DNA of 64,000 nt, from NCBI RefSeq assembly GCF_004745805.1, contig NZ_SRLQ01000004.1:62001-126000 (forward strand), read 5' to 3'. Numbering within the stretch: the first letter of the stretch is position 1; every line of letters begins with the position of its first letter. Source of the DNA: Mycolicibacterium sp. CH28 (GTDB taxonomy: Bacteria > Actinomycetota > Actinomycetes > Mycobacteriales > Mycobacteriaceae). Of this stretch, positions 41,816 through 53,509 are shown in pieces. Position numbers and translations under genes: made by a program. A model generated the notes under the pieces. The model made no database searches. It was not told the origin of the DNA and saw only the letters and a program-made list of their open reading frames with translations.

Positions 41816-44707
41816 ATGCGACAGCTAAACTTTGCCGGGACAACGACGCCGGGCACAGCTGAGCCCCACCGACCAAGGGCCAGACTTCGGCAGATCGTGC
41901 GTAGGTTTTCGGCCCGAATGACGGTCGGGCTCCTGCTGATCGCGGTGTTGGCCATCAGCGCCATCAGCATGGCGTATTGGCTCACTATCGGCACGCTGCA
42001 GTCACTGCCGCAAGCCCTGGTCCCCGAATACCTCGGAGCCGCCGTGTCATACGGCGTAATCAGTCTGGCTGCCGGGGCACTCTACCTCTTCACCCCTACC
42101 GCGCGATCCCGCATTCTGATTGCCGGTGCACTGATCGTGCTCTCACTGGCATGCACGATGGTGTGGCTAGGGCCTTTTGGCGCTCTCGCCGGCCAGCAGG
42201 CCGTCCAGCTGAGCCGCGGGGCCGCGCCGGTCATCAGTCAGGTCGCCGCCTTCACCGCGACACTGCTCTGCTGGGCCCTGCTGCTGGGAATGGCACAACA
42301 CGGACGCACCGTGGTACGGGTCGCCGCTGAACTGATGGCGTTGGCAGCGGCCGTGGTCGGCGTCAGCACCATTGTCATCTACGCCTACGGGGAAGACCTT
42401 TCGGCACCGTTCGAAATTCTGCGCAGAGTTCGGCTGCCGGCGGCCTTGAGTATCACCCTGCTGGCCGTCGCCATCGTGACCGCGGAGAATCAGTGGACGA
42501 TCCATCGGCTCGTCCGGCGTCTGGGCTGGGGCGCGGGAGCCTTTTTCGGTGTGCTGCTGGTTCTGCTGGCGCTCACCGGAGTGACCTGGCGCATCGCCGA
42601 GTCCGGCGCGAAAAGCCAGCTGTCGGAACGGTTCCAGTCCGATACCGAGGCGATGGAACGGCTTGTCGAGTCGAACCTGATGACCGACATCAAAGCGCTC
42701 AAAGGCGGAGCCAGCCTGTTCGCCGCCTCATCCGACGTCGATCGCGCCAACTGGAAAGCCTATGTCGACGGCCTTGATCTTGCCCGCGACTACCCGGGAG
42801 TCCTGGGGTACGGCTATTCCGAGGTGCTGCCCAGAGACCAGCTCGCAGCGACGGAGAAAGCCATTCGCGCCGAAGGCCTCCCCGAGTTCTCGATATTCCC
42901 CGTGGAACCGATCCGCGATGTCTACACGGCCATCGTCTTCCTCGAACCACTCGATGACCGCAACCGCCGGGCAATCGGCTTCGACATGTTCTCAGAGCCC
43001 GTTCGTCGCGATGCCATGACACGGGCCCGCGACAGCGGAGAGCCGGCGATGTCGAGCCCGGTGCTGCTGCTGCAGGAAAACGAGGCAAAGAAGCAGAAGG
43101 GCTTCCTCGTCTACGAGCCCGTGTACCGCAAGGGGCGCCCCACAACCACCACAGCGGAGAGAATCGCCGCGCTTCAGGGCTATGTTTACAGCCCGTTTCG
43201 GGCGAACGACTTCATCGACGCCGCCCTCGGCAACCAGCGAGCCGATATCCGGCTGGAGGTCTTCGAACAGGATCCCGGTGATCCTGAAGCGCTCGTGGCG
43301 ACCAAGCGACTGTACGGGGAACCTCCTTCGGAGGATGCAGACTTCCGCCTCAACACGGTCCGCACGATGCACGTCGCCGACCGGACCTGGCTTCTCCGCT
43401 TCACGGCATCGCCTGCCTATGTGTCATTCCAGGACACCACACGACCGCTGACGGTGCTGTCCAGCGGCCTCCTGGTCAGTGTTGCGATGGCCCTGGCCAC
43501 CTATTTCCTTGCGTCCTCCCGGCAACGCGCCCTCTCGATCGCCGGCGCTCTCACCGAAGACCTCGCCAACGAGCGCGACATGGCACGGCTGGGGCAGCAG
43601 AAGGACGAGATGCTTCTCAACGGGATCATCGAAGCGATGATCGTGTTCAATCGCGACGGGGTCATCGAGCGCATCAATGCCGCCACCGCGGCGATGCTCG
43701 GCGCCAGCGAGGAGCAACTGCTCGACAAGCACTATCAGGACGTACTGATCGCCTTCGACAAGGATGGAAATCCCTACCCCCCCGAGCAACGACCGATCGC
43801 CCTGGCACTGCGGAACCGCAAGCGCATCGCCAACGCCGTCATCCACTACCAACGATCGGACGGCAGTACGTTTCCGGCGCTGCTCAGCGTCGCGCCCCTG
43901 ATACACAACAATGAACTGTTCGGGGCCATAGGGATTTTCCGGGATATCTCAGAAGAGCACCGGCTCGACAAAGCCAAGGACGAGTTCCTCTCGGTCGCCT
44001 CTCATCAACTACGTACACCGATCACGGCACAGAGTTGGTTGCTCGATATCCTGACGGACCCCGACACGGTCGGCGAACTCACCCCACAGCAACTCGATGT
44101 CGCCACGAAACTGATCCAGAGCAACGAGCGTCTCGCTGCCCTGGTGACCGCGCTCCTCAACGTGTCCCGGATCGAATCGGGCCGGCTGACCGTCGCGCCG
44201 GTGCCCACCGACCTCGTCGAACTCACCCGCAGCATCCTCGACGAGGCCGCGGTCGAACTGAAGCCCCGCGGTCAGCGGACCACTGTCGAGGCTGCCGAGC
44301 TGCCCACAATCGATCTGGACCCCGTTCTCGTTCGGCAGGTCATTTTGAACCTCGTGACCAATGCCAGCAAGTATTCGCCCGACCACGCTTCGATCGACGT
44401 ATCGATCGAGGTACGCGGCGACGACATCGTGTACCGGGTCACCGATCACGGCTACGGAATTCCCTGGTCCCAACGTGACCAGGTGTTCTCCAAGTTCTAC
44501 CGCGGCTCGAACATCCTCGACAAACAGACCGACGGTAACGGCCTGGGCCTGCACCTCGCGAAATCGATCGTCGAGCTGTGTGGCGGAACCATCAGCTTCG
44601 AGTCCGTCGAGAACCGCGGGACGACGTTCCAGTTCACCCTGCCGGTGCGCGGAACCCCAGCACATGATGGCGGAGTCGCCCTGCGGGAGGCGCCTACGCT
44701 GTCGTAA
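41816..44707 (+). CDS. membrane CHASE/PAS sensor histidine kinase
   Basis: The 963-residue protein has several N-terminal helices (from MTVGLLLIAVLAISAISMAY to FFGVLLVLLALTGVTW, about residues 35-255), an extracellular CHASE domain (about 260-530, with YPGVLGYGYSEVL), and a further helix near LSSGLLVSVAMALATYFL. Then come a PAS domain (about 600-710, IIEAMIVFNRDGVIERIN), a HisKA domain with His730 in SVASHQLRTPIT, and an ATPase domain with NLVTNASKYSPDH and GNGLGLHLAKSIV. ATG 41816 has a GGGGA ribosome site. The signal is unknown; CHASE domains bind small extracellular ligands. A receiver gene follows directly. Confidence 0.88.
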   Translation: MRQLNFAGTTTPGTAEPHRPRARLRQIVRRFSARMTVGLLLIAVLAISAISMAYWLTIGTLQSLPQALVPEYLGAAVSYGVISLAAGALYLFTPTARSRILIAGALIVLSLACTMVWLGPFGALAGQQAVQLSRGAAPVISQVAAFTATLLCWALLLGMAQHGRTVVRVAAELMALAAAVVGVSTIVIYAYGEDLSAPFEILRRVRLPAALSITLLAVAIVTAENQWTIHRLVRRLGWGAGAFFGVLLVLLALTGVTWRIAESGAKSQLSERFQSDTEAMERLVESNLMTDIKALKGGASLFAASSDVDRANWKAYVDGLDLARDYPGVLGYGYSEVLPRDQLAATEKAIRAEGLPEFSIFPVEPIRDVYTAIVFLEPLDDRNRRAIGFDMFSEPVRRDAMTRARDSGEPAMSSPVLLLQENEAKKQKGFLVYEPVYRKGRPTTTTAERIAALQGYVYSPFRANDFIDAALGNQRADIRLEVFEQDPGDPEALVATKRLYGEPPSEDADFRLNTVRTMHVADRTWLLRFTASPAYVSFQDTTRPLTVLSSGLLVSVAMALATYFLASSRQRALSIAGALTEDLANERDMARLGQQKDEMLLNGIIEAMIVFNRDGVIERINAATAAMLGASEEQLLDKHYQDVLIAFDKDGNPYPPEQRPIALALRNRKRIANAVIHYQRSDGSTFPALLSVAPLIHNNELFGAIGIFRDISEEHRLDKAKDEFLSVASHQLRTPITAQSWLLDILTDPDTVGELTPQQLDVATKLIQSNERLAALVTALLNVSRIESGRLTVAPVPTDLVELTRSILDEAAVELKPRGQRTTVEAAELPTIDLDPVLVRQVILNLVTNASKYSPDHASIDVSIEVRGDDIVYRVTDHGYGIPWSQRDQVFSKFYRGSNILDKQTDGNGLGLHLAKSIVELCGGTISFESVENRGTTFQFTLPVRGTPAHDGGVALREAPTLS

Positions 44708-44762
44708 AGGACAGCCCAGTGATTCGCCCAGTCTCGCAGCCCAGGAACGGAGATCCGGTCAC

Positions 44763-45131
44763 GTGCCCAACACCATCGTCATATTCGAGGACGACGCGTT
44801 CTTGCTGGATGCCTACCAACTCAAGCTCTCCAGCAACAACGAATGGAACGCCATCACCTTCTCCGACGGCGAATCGGCGGTCGCCAGAATCAAGGACGCC
44901 CAACCTGACGTCGTCGTGCTGGACCTGTTGATGCCCAAGAAGTCGGGCATCGAGATTCTCCGGGAGATGCAGGCAGACCCGCAGACCAAGAGCATTCCGG
45001 TGATCGTGGCGACCAACCTAGGCCAGCGGGACATCGTGAACGAGGCCCTCGCCCTGGGCGCGAAAGACTATTTCATCAAGAGCGAGACCAAGATCAGCGA
45101 AATCCTGCAAGCCGCTAAGAAATATCTGTAG
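44763..45131 (+). CDS. stand-alone receiver-domain response regulator
   Basis: The 122-residue protein is a single receiver domain: acidic pair in FEDDAFLLDAYQL, phosphoacceptor Asp54 in VVLDLLMPKKSG, the IPVIVATNLG strand and the Lys in AKDYFIKSE. No DNA-binding or enzymatic output domain follows. The GTG at 44763 is the start of the domain; the frame is open to 44361, inside the kinase gene, but that part is not protein-like. It lies 55 bases after the kinase gene and is its probable phosphorylation partner, acting through protein contact. Confidence 0.88.
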   Translation: MPNTIVIFEDDAFLLDAYQLKLSSNNEWNAITFSDGESAVARIKDAQPDVVVLDLLMPKKSGIEILREMQADPQTKSIPVIVATNLGQRDIVNEALALGAKDYFIKSETKISEILQAAKKYL

Positions 45132-45328
45132 CGCTCAGCCCGTACTTGGTCTTCCCCCACCGGTAAGGACCGGTGACGACCTGGAACAGGGACCGATCCC
45201 CCGTCGATCCTCCGTAGCGCGTCGATCAGGAAGTGGTTGCTCGTCCCGCCGAGCGGAATGGGGATGTTCCACGCCCGCAGGCCGGAGAGCATGAAGTCGT
45301 ACCAGAACCCGTACTGCTGATCTGCCCA
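45115..45328 (-). pseudogene. remnant of a family 2 glycosyltransferase
   Basis: On the minus strand WADQQYGFWYDFMLSGLRAW continues as NIPIPLGGTSNHFLIDALRRI, a conserved block of membrane GT2 enzymes of the cellulose synthase-like group. About fifteen codons later, in another frame, VTGPYRWGKTKYGLSATDIS and a TAG match the C-terminus of such proteins. The several hundred residues that should lie between are missing. The tail overlaps the 3' end of the receiver gene. No start or upstream half is seen, so the gene is dead. Confidence 0.6.
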
Positions 45329-45557
45329 TTCGGAACTTCGATGAGATGGAAATTCGTGTGAACGGAGTCTGCACTATCGCGTCCCGTCGACGCCTTCGTC
45401 CTCGTAGGCATCGATCGTCGCGCGGTCAAGTGCTCGTCCAACGTCGCCTGCATCCGGCTCAGCGGAGCACACTCGGTACAGTCCCACGTCCCGCCGACGA
45501 GCAGAAGGAGAGGCAGTCACCCCTCGCGCGGCGGGAAACGATTTGCACCGGCAGGAG
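45329..45557. other. gap before the MFS gene
   Basis: No supported gene. Part of it may be further decayed glycosyltransferase sequence, judging from QTPFTRISISSKFRMG on the minus strand near 45370-45320. Confidence 0.3.
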
Positions 45558-46898
45558 ATGATTGATGCCGGCGTAGCCGAGGCAGACGAGAGGCGAGGGT
45601 CAGTGCGGGCCTGGATTGTGTGGTCGACCGGGTTACTGGCCTACATCGTGGCCGTCCTGGACCGGACCACCCTGGGCGTGTCCGGGCTCGACGCCGCCGA
45701 GCGGTTCTCGGCGAGCCCGGGGGTGCTGTCCACCTTCGTGGTGTTGCAGGTGATCGTCTACGCCAGCGCCCAGATCCCCGGCGGCGTGCTGCTGGACCGG
45801 TACGGGTCCAAGGTGATGATCCTGACCGGTGGCACCCTGATGGTGATCGGACAGCTCACCCTGGCCTTCACCGAATCGCTGCCCGTCGCGATCGCCGCCC
45901 GCGCCGTGGTCGGACTCGGTGACGCGTTCACCTTCATCTCGGTGCTGCGGCTCGTCCCGCACTGGTTCAAGCCGCCGCAGATTCCGCTGGTCACCCAGTT
46001 GACCGGTATCTCCGGCCAGCTGGGCCAGGTGCTGTCCGCGGTGCCGTTCGTGTCCCTGCTGGCCGGTTCGGGGTGGACCACGGCCTACACGGCCGTCGCG
46101 GCACTCGGCGTGCTGTCGGTGGTGCTCACCGCCTTGCTGGTGAAGAACACCCCCGACGGGGTCACCGTCCACGACCCGGTCACCAGCGTGCGCGACACAC
46201 TGGCCAGTGTGCGCACGGTCTGGCTGCGCCCGGGCACCCGGCTGGGTTTCTTCACCCACATGGGCACCCAGTTCTCGGTCACGGTGTTCGCGCTGATGTG
46301 GGGTGTGCCGTATCTGATGGTGGCGCAGAACCTTTCCCGCAAGGCCGCGGGAACCCTGCTCATCGTCTCGGTGGTCTCCGCGATCGTCGCCGGTGTGGTC
46401 ATCGGCATCCTCACCGGCCGGCACCCGCACCGGCGATCCCACCTCGTGCTCGGCATCATCGCCAGCAACGCGCTGGTCTGGACCGTCGTGCTCGCGCTGC
46501 CGGGGCCGGCCCCGCACTGGCTGCTGGTGGTGCTGATCGTGGTGATCTCGGTCGGCGGGCCGGGATCCATGGTGGGCTTCGACTTCGCCCGCACCTTCAA
46601 CCCGACGTCCACGCTGGGCACCGCGCAGGGGGCGGTCAACATGGGCGGCTTCCTGGCCTCGCTGCTGGTGATGCAGGCCATGGGCATGATCATCGGCGCC
46701 CACGGCGGGTACTCGTTCGACTCGTTCCGGCTCGCCTGGTGCGTGCAGTACGCGGTGTGGGCGCTGGCTGTGGTCGGCATCCTGGTGACCCGCAAGAAAG
46801 CGCGCCGCACCATCGGTGACATCGAGGAGAGCAGATACCTGCTGGAGTTCTTCACCGACACCGAACTGGACGCCGCTGCCCCGCGCCCGGGGCGTTGA
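45558..46898 (+). CDS. MFS transporter
   Basis: This protein of about 446 residues has the twelve-helix major facilitator pattern, with RTTLGVSGLDAAERF after helix 1, the loop 2-3 motif LLDRYGSKVMILTGG, and the central cytoplasmic loop near residues 190-220. It ends in a short acidic tail (EESRYLLEFFTDTEL). The start is uncertain: ATG 45558 gives a 15-residue lead before AWIVWSTGLLAYIV; TTG 45543 and GTG 45603 are alternatives. Substrate unknown. It sits alone between the glycosyltransferase remnant and the dormancy island. Confidence 0.87.
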   Translation: MIDAGVAEADERRGSVRAWIVWSTGLLAYIVAVLDRTTLGVSGLDAAERFSASPGVLSTFVVLQVIVYASAQIPGGVLLDRYGSKVMILTGGTLMVIGQLTLAFTESLPVAIAARAVVGLGDAFTFISVLRLVPHWFKPPQIPLVTQLTGISGQLGQVLSAVPFVSLLAGSGWTTAYTAVAALGVLSVVLTALLVKNTPDGVTVHDPVTSVRDTLASVRTVWLRPGTRLGFFTHMGTQFSVTVFALMWGVPYLMVAQNLSRKAAGTLLIVSVVSAIVAGVVIGILTGRHPHRRSHLVLGIIASNALVWTVVLALPGPAPHWLLVVLIVVISVGGPGSMVGFDFARTFNPTSTLGTAQGAVNMGGFLASLLVMQAMGMIIGAHGGYSFDSFRLAWCVQYAVWALAVVGILVTRKKARRTIGDIEESRYLLEFFTDTELDAAAPRPGR

Positions 46899-47034
46899 CG
46901 AGCAGTCGCGGGCAACGTTCGACCACGCGGTAACACCCGTGGGAGGTCCGTCGATATCCCAGTCAGCCCCGAGCTGCCGTGCAATCCGACTCCGCGGCAG
47001 TTCGGGCTTTCACACTTCCCAGGCCCACCGACCG

Positions 47035-47049
47035 GTGACTTCCGGCCCT
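47035..47049 (+). promoter_or_regulatory. candidate DosR (DevR) box upstream of the wax ester synthase gene
   Basis: GTGACTTCCGGCCCT resembles the 15-base core of the DosR box (GGGACTT-N-G-N-CCC type) and is 59 bases before the ATG at 47108, a typical distance. Confidence 0.5.
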
Positions 47050-47107
47050 GCCGGCCCTGCGCCGGCACCAGCAGACTGAATGACGACGGGGGTAGGGAGA
47101 GACTGAT

Positions 47108-48529
47108 ATGGCTCCGAAGGTCCAGCACCTGACGACATTGGACGCGGGTTTCCTCCAGCTCGAGGACACCGACCGCCACATCAGTCTCGCTATTGGCGGC
47201 GTCGCCGTGCTGGCCGGTCCCGCACCGGAATTCGGTGTACTGCGCGACCTCATCGGGACACGCTGCCTGACCAATCCCCGTGCCACCCAGGTGTTGCGTA
47301 CCCACCCGCTGGATCTGGTCGCACCCGAATGGGTCGATGACCCGACGTTCGACCTGATCCACCATGTGCGGCATACCGCACTACCGCAACCCGGCGACGA
47401 TGCGGCGCTGTTCGCCGAGGTCGCCTCCATCATGGAGCGCCGGCTGGATCGCGAGCGACCACTGTGGGAATGCTGGGTGATCGAAGGTCTGGCCCAGGAC
47501 CGCTGGGCGCTGCTGGTCAAGGTCCACCATGCGCTGGCCGACGGTATCGCCGCGTCGAACCTGCTCATCGGATTGTGCGACGACACCGGTGTGGCCAGCT
47601 TTGCCAGTTCGATCGGGGCCGCCCAGCATCCGAGCCGACGCCCCGGCCCGCCGATGCCCGGCCTGAATCCCCTTGATTGGGTGGGTGATTCAGTGCGATT
47701 CGGTCTCAGCGCGGGCAAATTGGCGCTGCGGGCAGCCGGCGGTGCCGCCGAGATCACCGCCAGCATGCTGCGCCCGGCGGCCCGGTCATCCTTCAACGGT
47801 CCGATCGGCGATCTGCGCCGGTACAGCTCGACCGCGGTGAAGATGCATGATGTCGAGGAGATCGCCCACGCCTTCGGCACCACCATCAACGACGTCGCGC
47901 TGGCGGCGGTCGCCGACAGCTATCGGGCCGCGCTGCTGCGCCGCGGTCAGCAGCCCCGCCCGGACTCGCTACGCACCCTGGTCCCCGTCTCGGTGCGGGC
48001 CACCGACGCCATGGATGTCTCGGACAATCGTGTGTCGCTGATGCTGCCGCTGCTGCCCGTCGACACCGCCGACCCGCTACAGCGGCTGCGGGCGGTGCAT
48101 GATCGCCTCACCGTCGCCAAGTCCAGTGGCCAGCGCCAGGCCGGCAGCATACTGCTGTGGGCGACCAACCTGATCCCGTTCCCGGTGACGGCATGGACCG
48201 TGCGGCTGTTGTCGCGGCTGCCGCAACGGTCGGTGGTTACCGTCGTGACCAACGTGCCCGGCCCGCGCCAACCACTGACCATCATGGGGCACAAGGTCAT
48301 TCACCTGCTGCCGATCCCACCGATCGCGGCAGGATTCCGCACCGGGATCGCGATTTTCAGCTACGCCGACGAGTTGACCTTCGGGCTGATGGCCGACTTC
48401 GACACGGCCGCCGACGTCGACGAGCTCGCCACCGGCATCGCGCGCGGGGTGCAACGACTACACAAGCTGGCCACCTCCACCGGGCGCTCACGACGCAAGG
48501 GCGACCTGCTGCTGCTGTCGAACGGCTAA
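47108..48529 (+). CDS. wax ester synthase/diacylglycerol acyltransferase (WS/DGAT)
   Basis: The 473-residue enzyme esterifies diacylglycerol or fatty alcohols with acyl-CoA, making the storage lipids of dormant mycobacteria. The catalytic motif HHALADG is at residues 140-146; PLWECWVIEGL precedes it, and DNRVSLMLPLLPV and NVPGPRQPLTIMGHKV are conserved WS/DGAT blocks. GGGAG precedes the ATG. In M. tuberculosis the homolog tgs1 belongs to the DosR regulon, and a DosR-like box lies upstream here too. Its stop is one base from that of the convergent P-type ATPase gene. Confidence 0.93.
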   Translation: MAPKVQHLTTLDAGFLQLEDTDRHISLAIGGVAVLAGPAPEFGVLRDLIGTRCLTNPRATQVLRTHPLDLVAPEWVDDPTFDLIHHVRHTALPQPGDDAALFAEVASIMERRLDRERPLWECWVIEGLAQDRWALLVKVHHALADGIAASNLLIGLCDDTGVASFASSIGAAQHPSRRPGPPMPGLNPLDWVGDSVRFGLSAGKLALRAAGGAAEITASMLRPAARSSFNGPIGDLRRYSSTAVKMHDVEEIAHAFGTTINDVALAAVADSYRAALLRRGQQPRPDSLRTLVPVSVRATDAMDVSDNRVSLMLPLLPVDTADPLQRLRAVHDRLTVAKSSGQRQAGSILLWATNLIPFPVTAWTVRLLSRLPQRSVVTVVTNVPGPRQPLTIMGHKVIHLLPIPPIAAGFRTGIAIFSYADELTFGLMADFDTAADVDELATGIARGVQRLHKLATSTGRSRRKGDLLLLSNG

Positions 48530-48530
48530 C

Positions 48531-51180
<2,650 letters not shown>

Positions 51181-51203
<23 letters not shown>

Positions 51204-53478
51204 CGGCGCGCGCCGCCTCCAGGAGCAGGCGACGCTCCGCCGCGGCGACGGTGCGTCGCGCGCGTACGGCGGCATCGGGGTTCACCGACACCGACGTGAT
51301 GCCCATCCGGACAAGGTGTTCGGCGAAAGCCGGTTTGGTCGACGGAGCCTGGCCGCACAGCGACGATGTTATGCCGAGGCGGCGCGCGGTGGAAATGATG
51401 CGGCCGATCGCGTCGAGCACCGCGGCGTCGGACTCGTCGAACAGCTCGGCGCAGATATCGGAGTCGCGGTCGACACCCAGCATGAGCTGAGTCAGGTCGT
51501 TGCTGCCGATCGACACCCCGTCGATGCCCATGCCCACGTACTCGGGCAGCCAGTGCACCACCGAGGGCACCTCAGCCATCACCCAGCGGTGCAGGCCGCG
51601 CTGTCGGCCCAGCGGGCTGGCGTCGACCAGCGACAGGCACTCCTCGAGCTCCCATTTCGTCCGCACGAACGGAATCATCAGGTGCAGGTTGGGGTTCTGC
51701 TCGCGAACCCGGGCCAGCGCGGTGAGCTCCAGCGCGAACACGTCCGGTTCTTTGACGTAGCGGTAGCAGCCGCGGTAGCCGATCATCGGGTTGTGCTCGA
51801 CGGGCTCATAGGCCTGCCCGCCGGCCAGTCCGCGGAACTCGTTGGTCCGGAAGTCGGTGGCCCGGTACACCACGGGCCGCGGCGCGAAGGCCGCGGCGAT
51901 CCGGCCCACGGCGGCGGCCAGGGCATCGACCAGGGTGTCCTGCTCGCCGCGAGCGATCAGGTCACGAGGATGCCGGTTGCGCAGGGCGTCAGTGAGGATG
52001 AACTCCGCGCGCAGTAGCCCGACACCGTCGACGTCCTGGGCGGCGACCCGCTCAGCGCTATCGGGCATTGCGAGGTTGACGTAGATCTTGGTCCCGGTCG
52101 CCTCGGATACCACCGCCGCGGTGGCCGGCTGCGCTTCGACAGGAGTGGTCTGGGCGCCGCCCGTGGCGCTGGTGCGGCCGGTCAACACCCGGCCGTGGGT
52201 GCCGTCCACGGTGACGATCATGCCGTCGGCCAGATCGGTGGTCGCGGTCCGGGCCCCGACGATGCAGGGCACACCCAGTTCGCGCGCGACGATGGCGGCG
52301 TGACAGGTCATTCCGCCGGTGTCGGTCACCAGCGCGGCAGCACGGCGCATCGTGGGCAGCCAGTCCGGGTTGGTCATCTGGGCCACCAGCACCTCGCCGT
52401 CGAGCAACCCGCTGCCCTCGTCGGGAGTCAACAGCACCCGCACGGCTCCGGAGGCCTCGCCGGGCGCGGCCGGCAGCCCGCGCGCCACCACCTCGTGACT
52501 CTCGGGTGTGGACATCGTCGCGTGATGCAGGGTGGTGATCGGGCGCGCCTGCACCAGCCAGGCCTTGCCGTCCGCGATCGCCCACTCGGTGTCCTGCGGG
52601 CAGCCGTTGTGCCGCTCGGTGGCCAGCGCCAGCGCCACGATCTCGCCGACCTCCTCATCGGAGAGCACCTGAGAATCGGCCTCCGCCTCGCTCAGATCGA
52701 CCTTCTGGTCGTTGCCGTCGGCGCCGCGGATGATTTTGAATGACTTGTAACCCCGTCGGCGGCTGAGGATTTCGCCAGTATCCTTGGCAACGATGTAGGT
52801 ATCGGGCTCGACGGCGCCCGATACCACCACCTCACCCAACCCGAACGCGCCCTCGACCACGACCCGGTCCTCGGCCCCGGTGCTCGGGTCGGCGGTGAAC
52901 GCCACCCCGGACCGTTCGGAGGCGATCATCAGCTGCACCACGACCGCCATCGCCGGATCGGCGCTGAACTTGCGGCTGGCCCGGTAGCTCACCACGCGCG
53001 GGCTGAACAGCGACGCCCAGCAGCGTTGGACCGCCTCGATCAGCTCCTGCTCGCCGCTGATATTGGTGAACGTCGCGTTCATCCCGGCGAACGACGCGTC
53101 GGCGCCGTCCTCGCCAGTCGCCGACGACCGCACCGCCACCACCGCGTCGGAACCCAGCTTGCGGTATGCGGTCAGCACCGCGTCGCGGACATCGTCGGCG
53201 ACCCCGGCCCTCCACACCAGTGCCTGCATCCGCTCACACATCTCGGCCAGTCCGGCCGGATCGGAAGACAGCGCGGTGCGGTGTGCGGCGTTGAGTTCGT
53301 CGGCCACCCCGCCGGCCTGTATGGAGGCCAGGTAGCAGTCGCGCAGCAGGACGAATCCGGGCGGTACCGGTAGGTTCGCGGCCACCATCTCGCCCATGTT
53401 GGCGCCCTTGCCGCCGGCCTCCTCGGCATCGGTGATCCGCAACTGGGAAATGTCGGAGACGTAGTTCGGGCTCGGCAT
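51181..53478 (-). CDS. ppsA: phosphoenolpyruvate synthase
   Basis: The 765-residue enzyme converts pyruvate and ATP to phosphoenolpyruvate, AMP and phosphate. Its domains in order are the N-terminal ATP-grasp part (GGKGANMGEMVAANLPVPPG, AVRSSATGEDGADASFAG, WLVQARPITT), the swivelling phosphohistidine domain with TGGMTCHAAIVAREL (His393), and the C-terminal TIM barrel with GVGLLRAEFIL, IGSNDLTQLMLGVDRDS and Cys708 in SLCGQAP. ATG 53478 has GGAG six bases upstream. It lies in an operon after the kinase-like gene at 53510 and before the P-type ATPase, an unusual grouping that points to carbon rerouting under hypoxia. Confidence 0.93.
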
Positions 53479-53509
53479 CGGGCTCTCCTCGATTGTGGTG
53501 CGGGACGTG

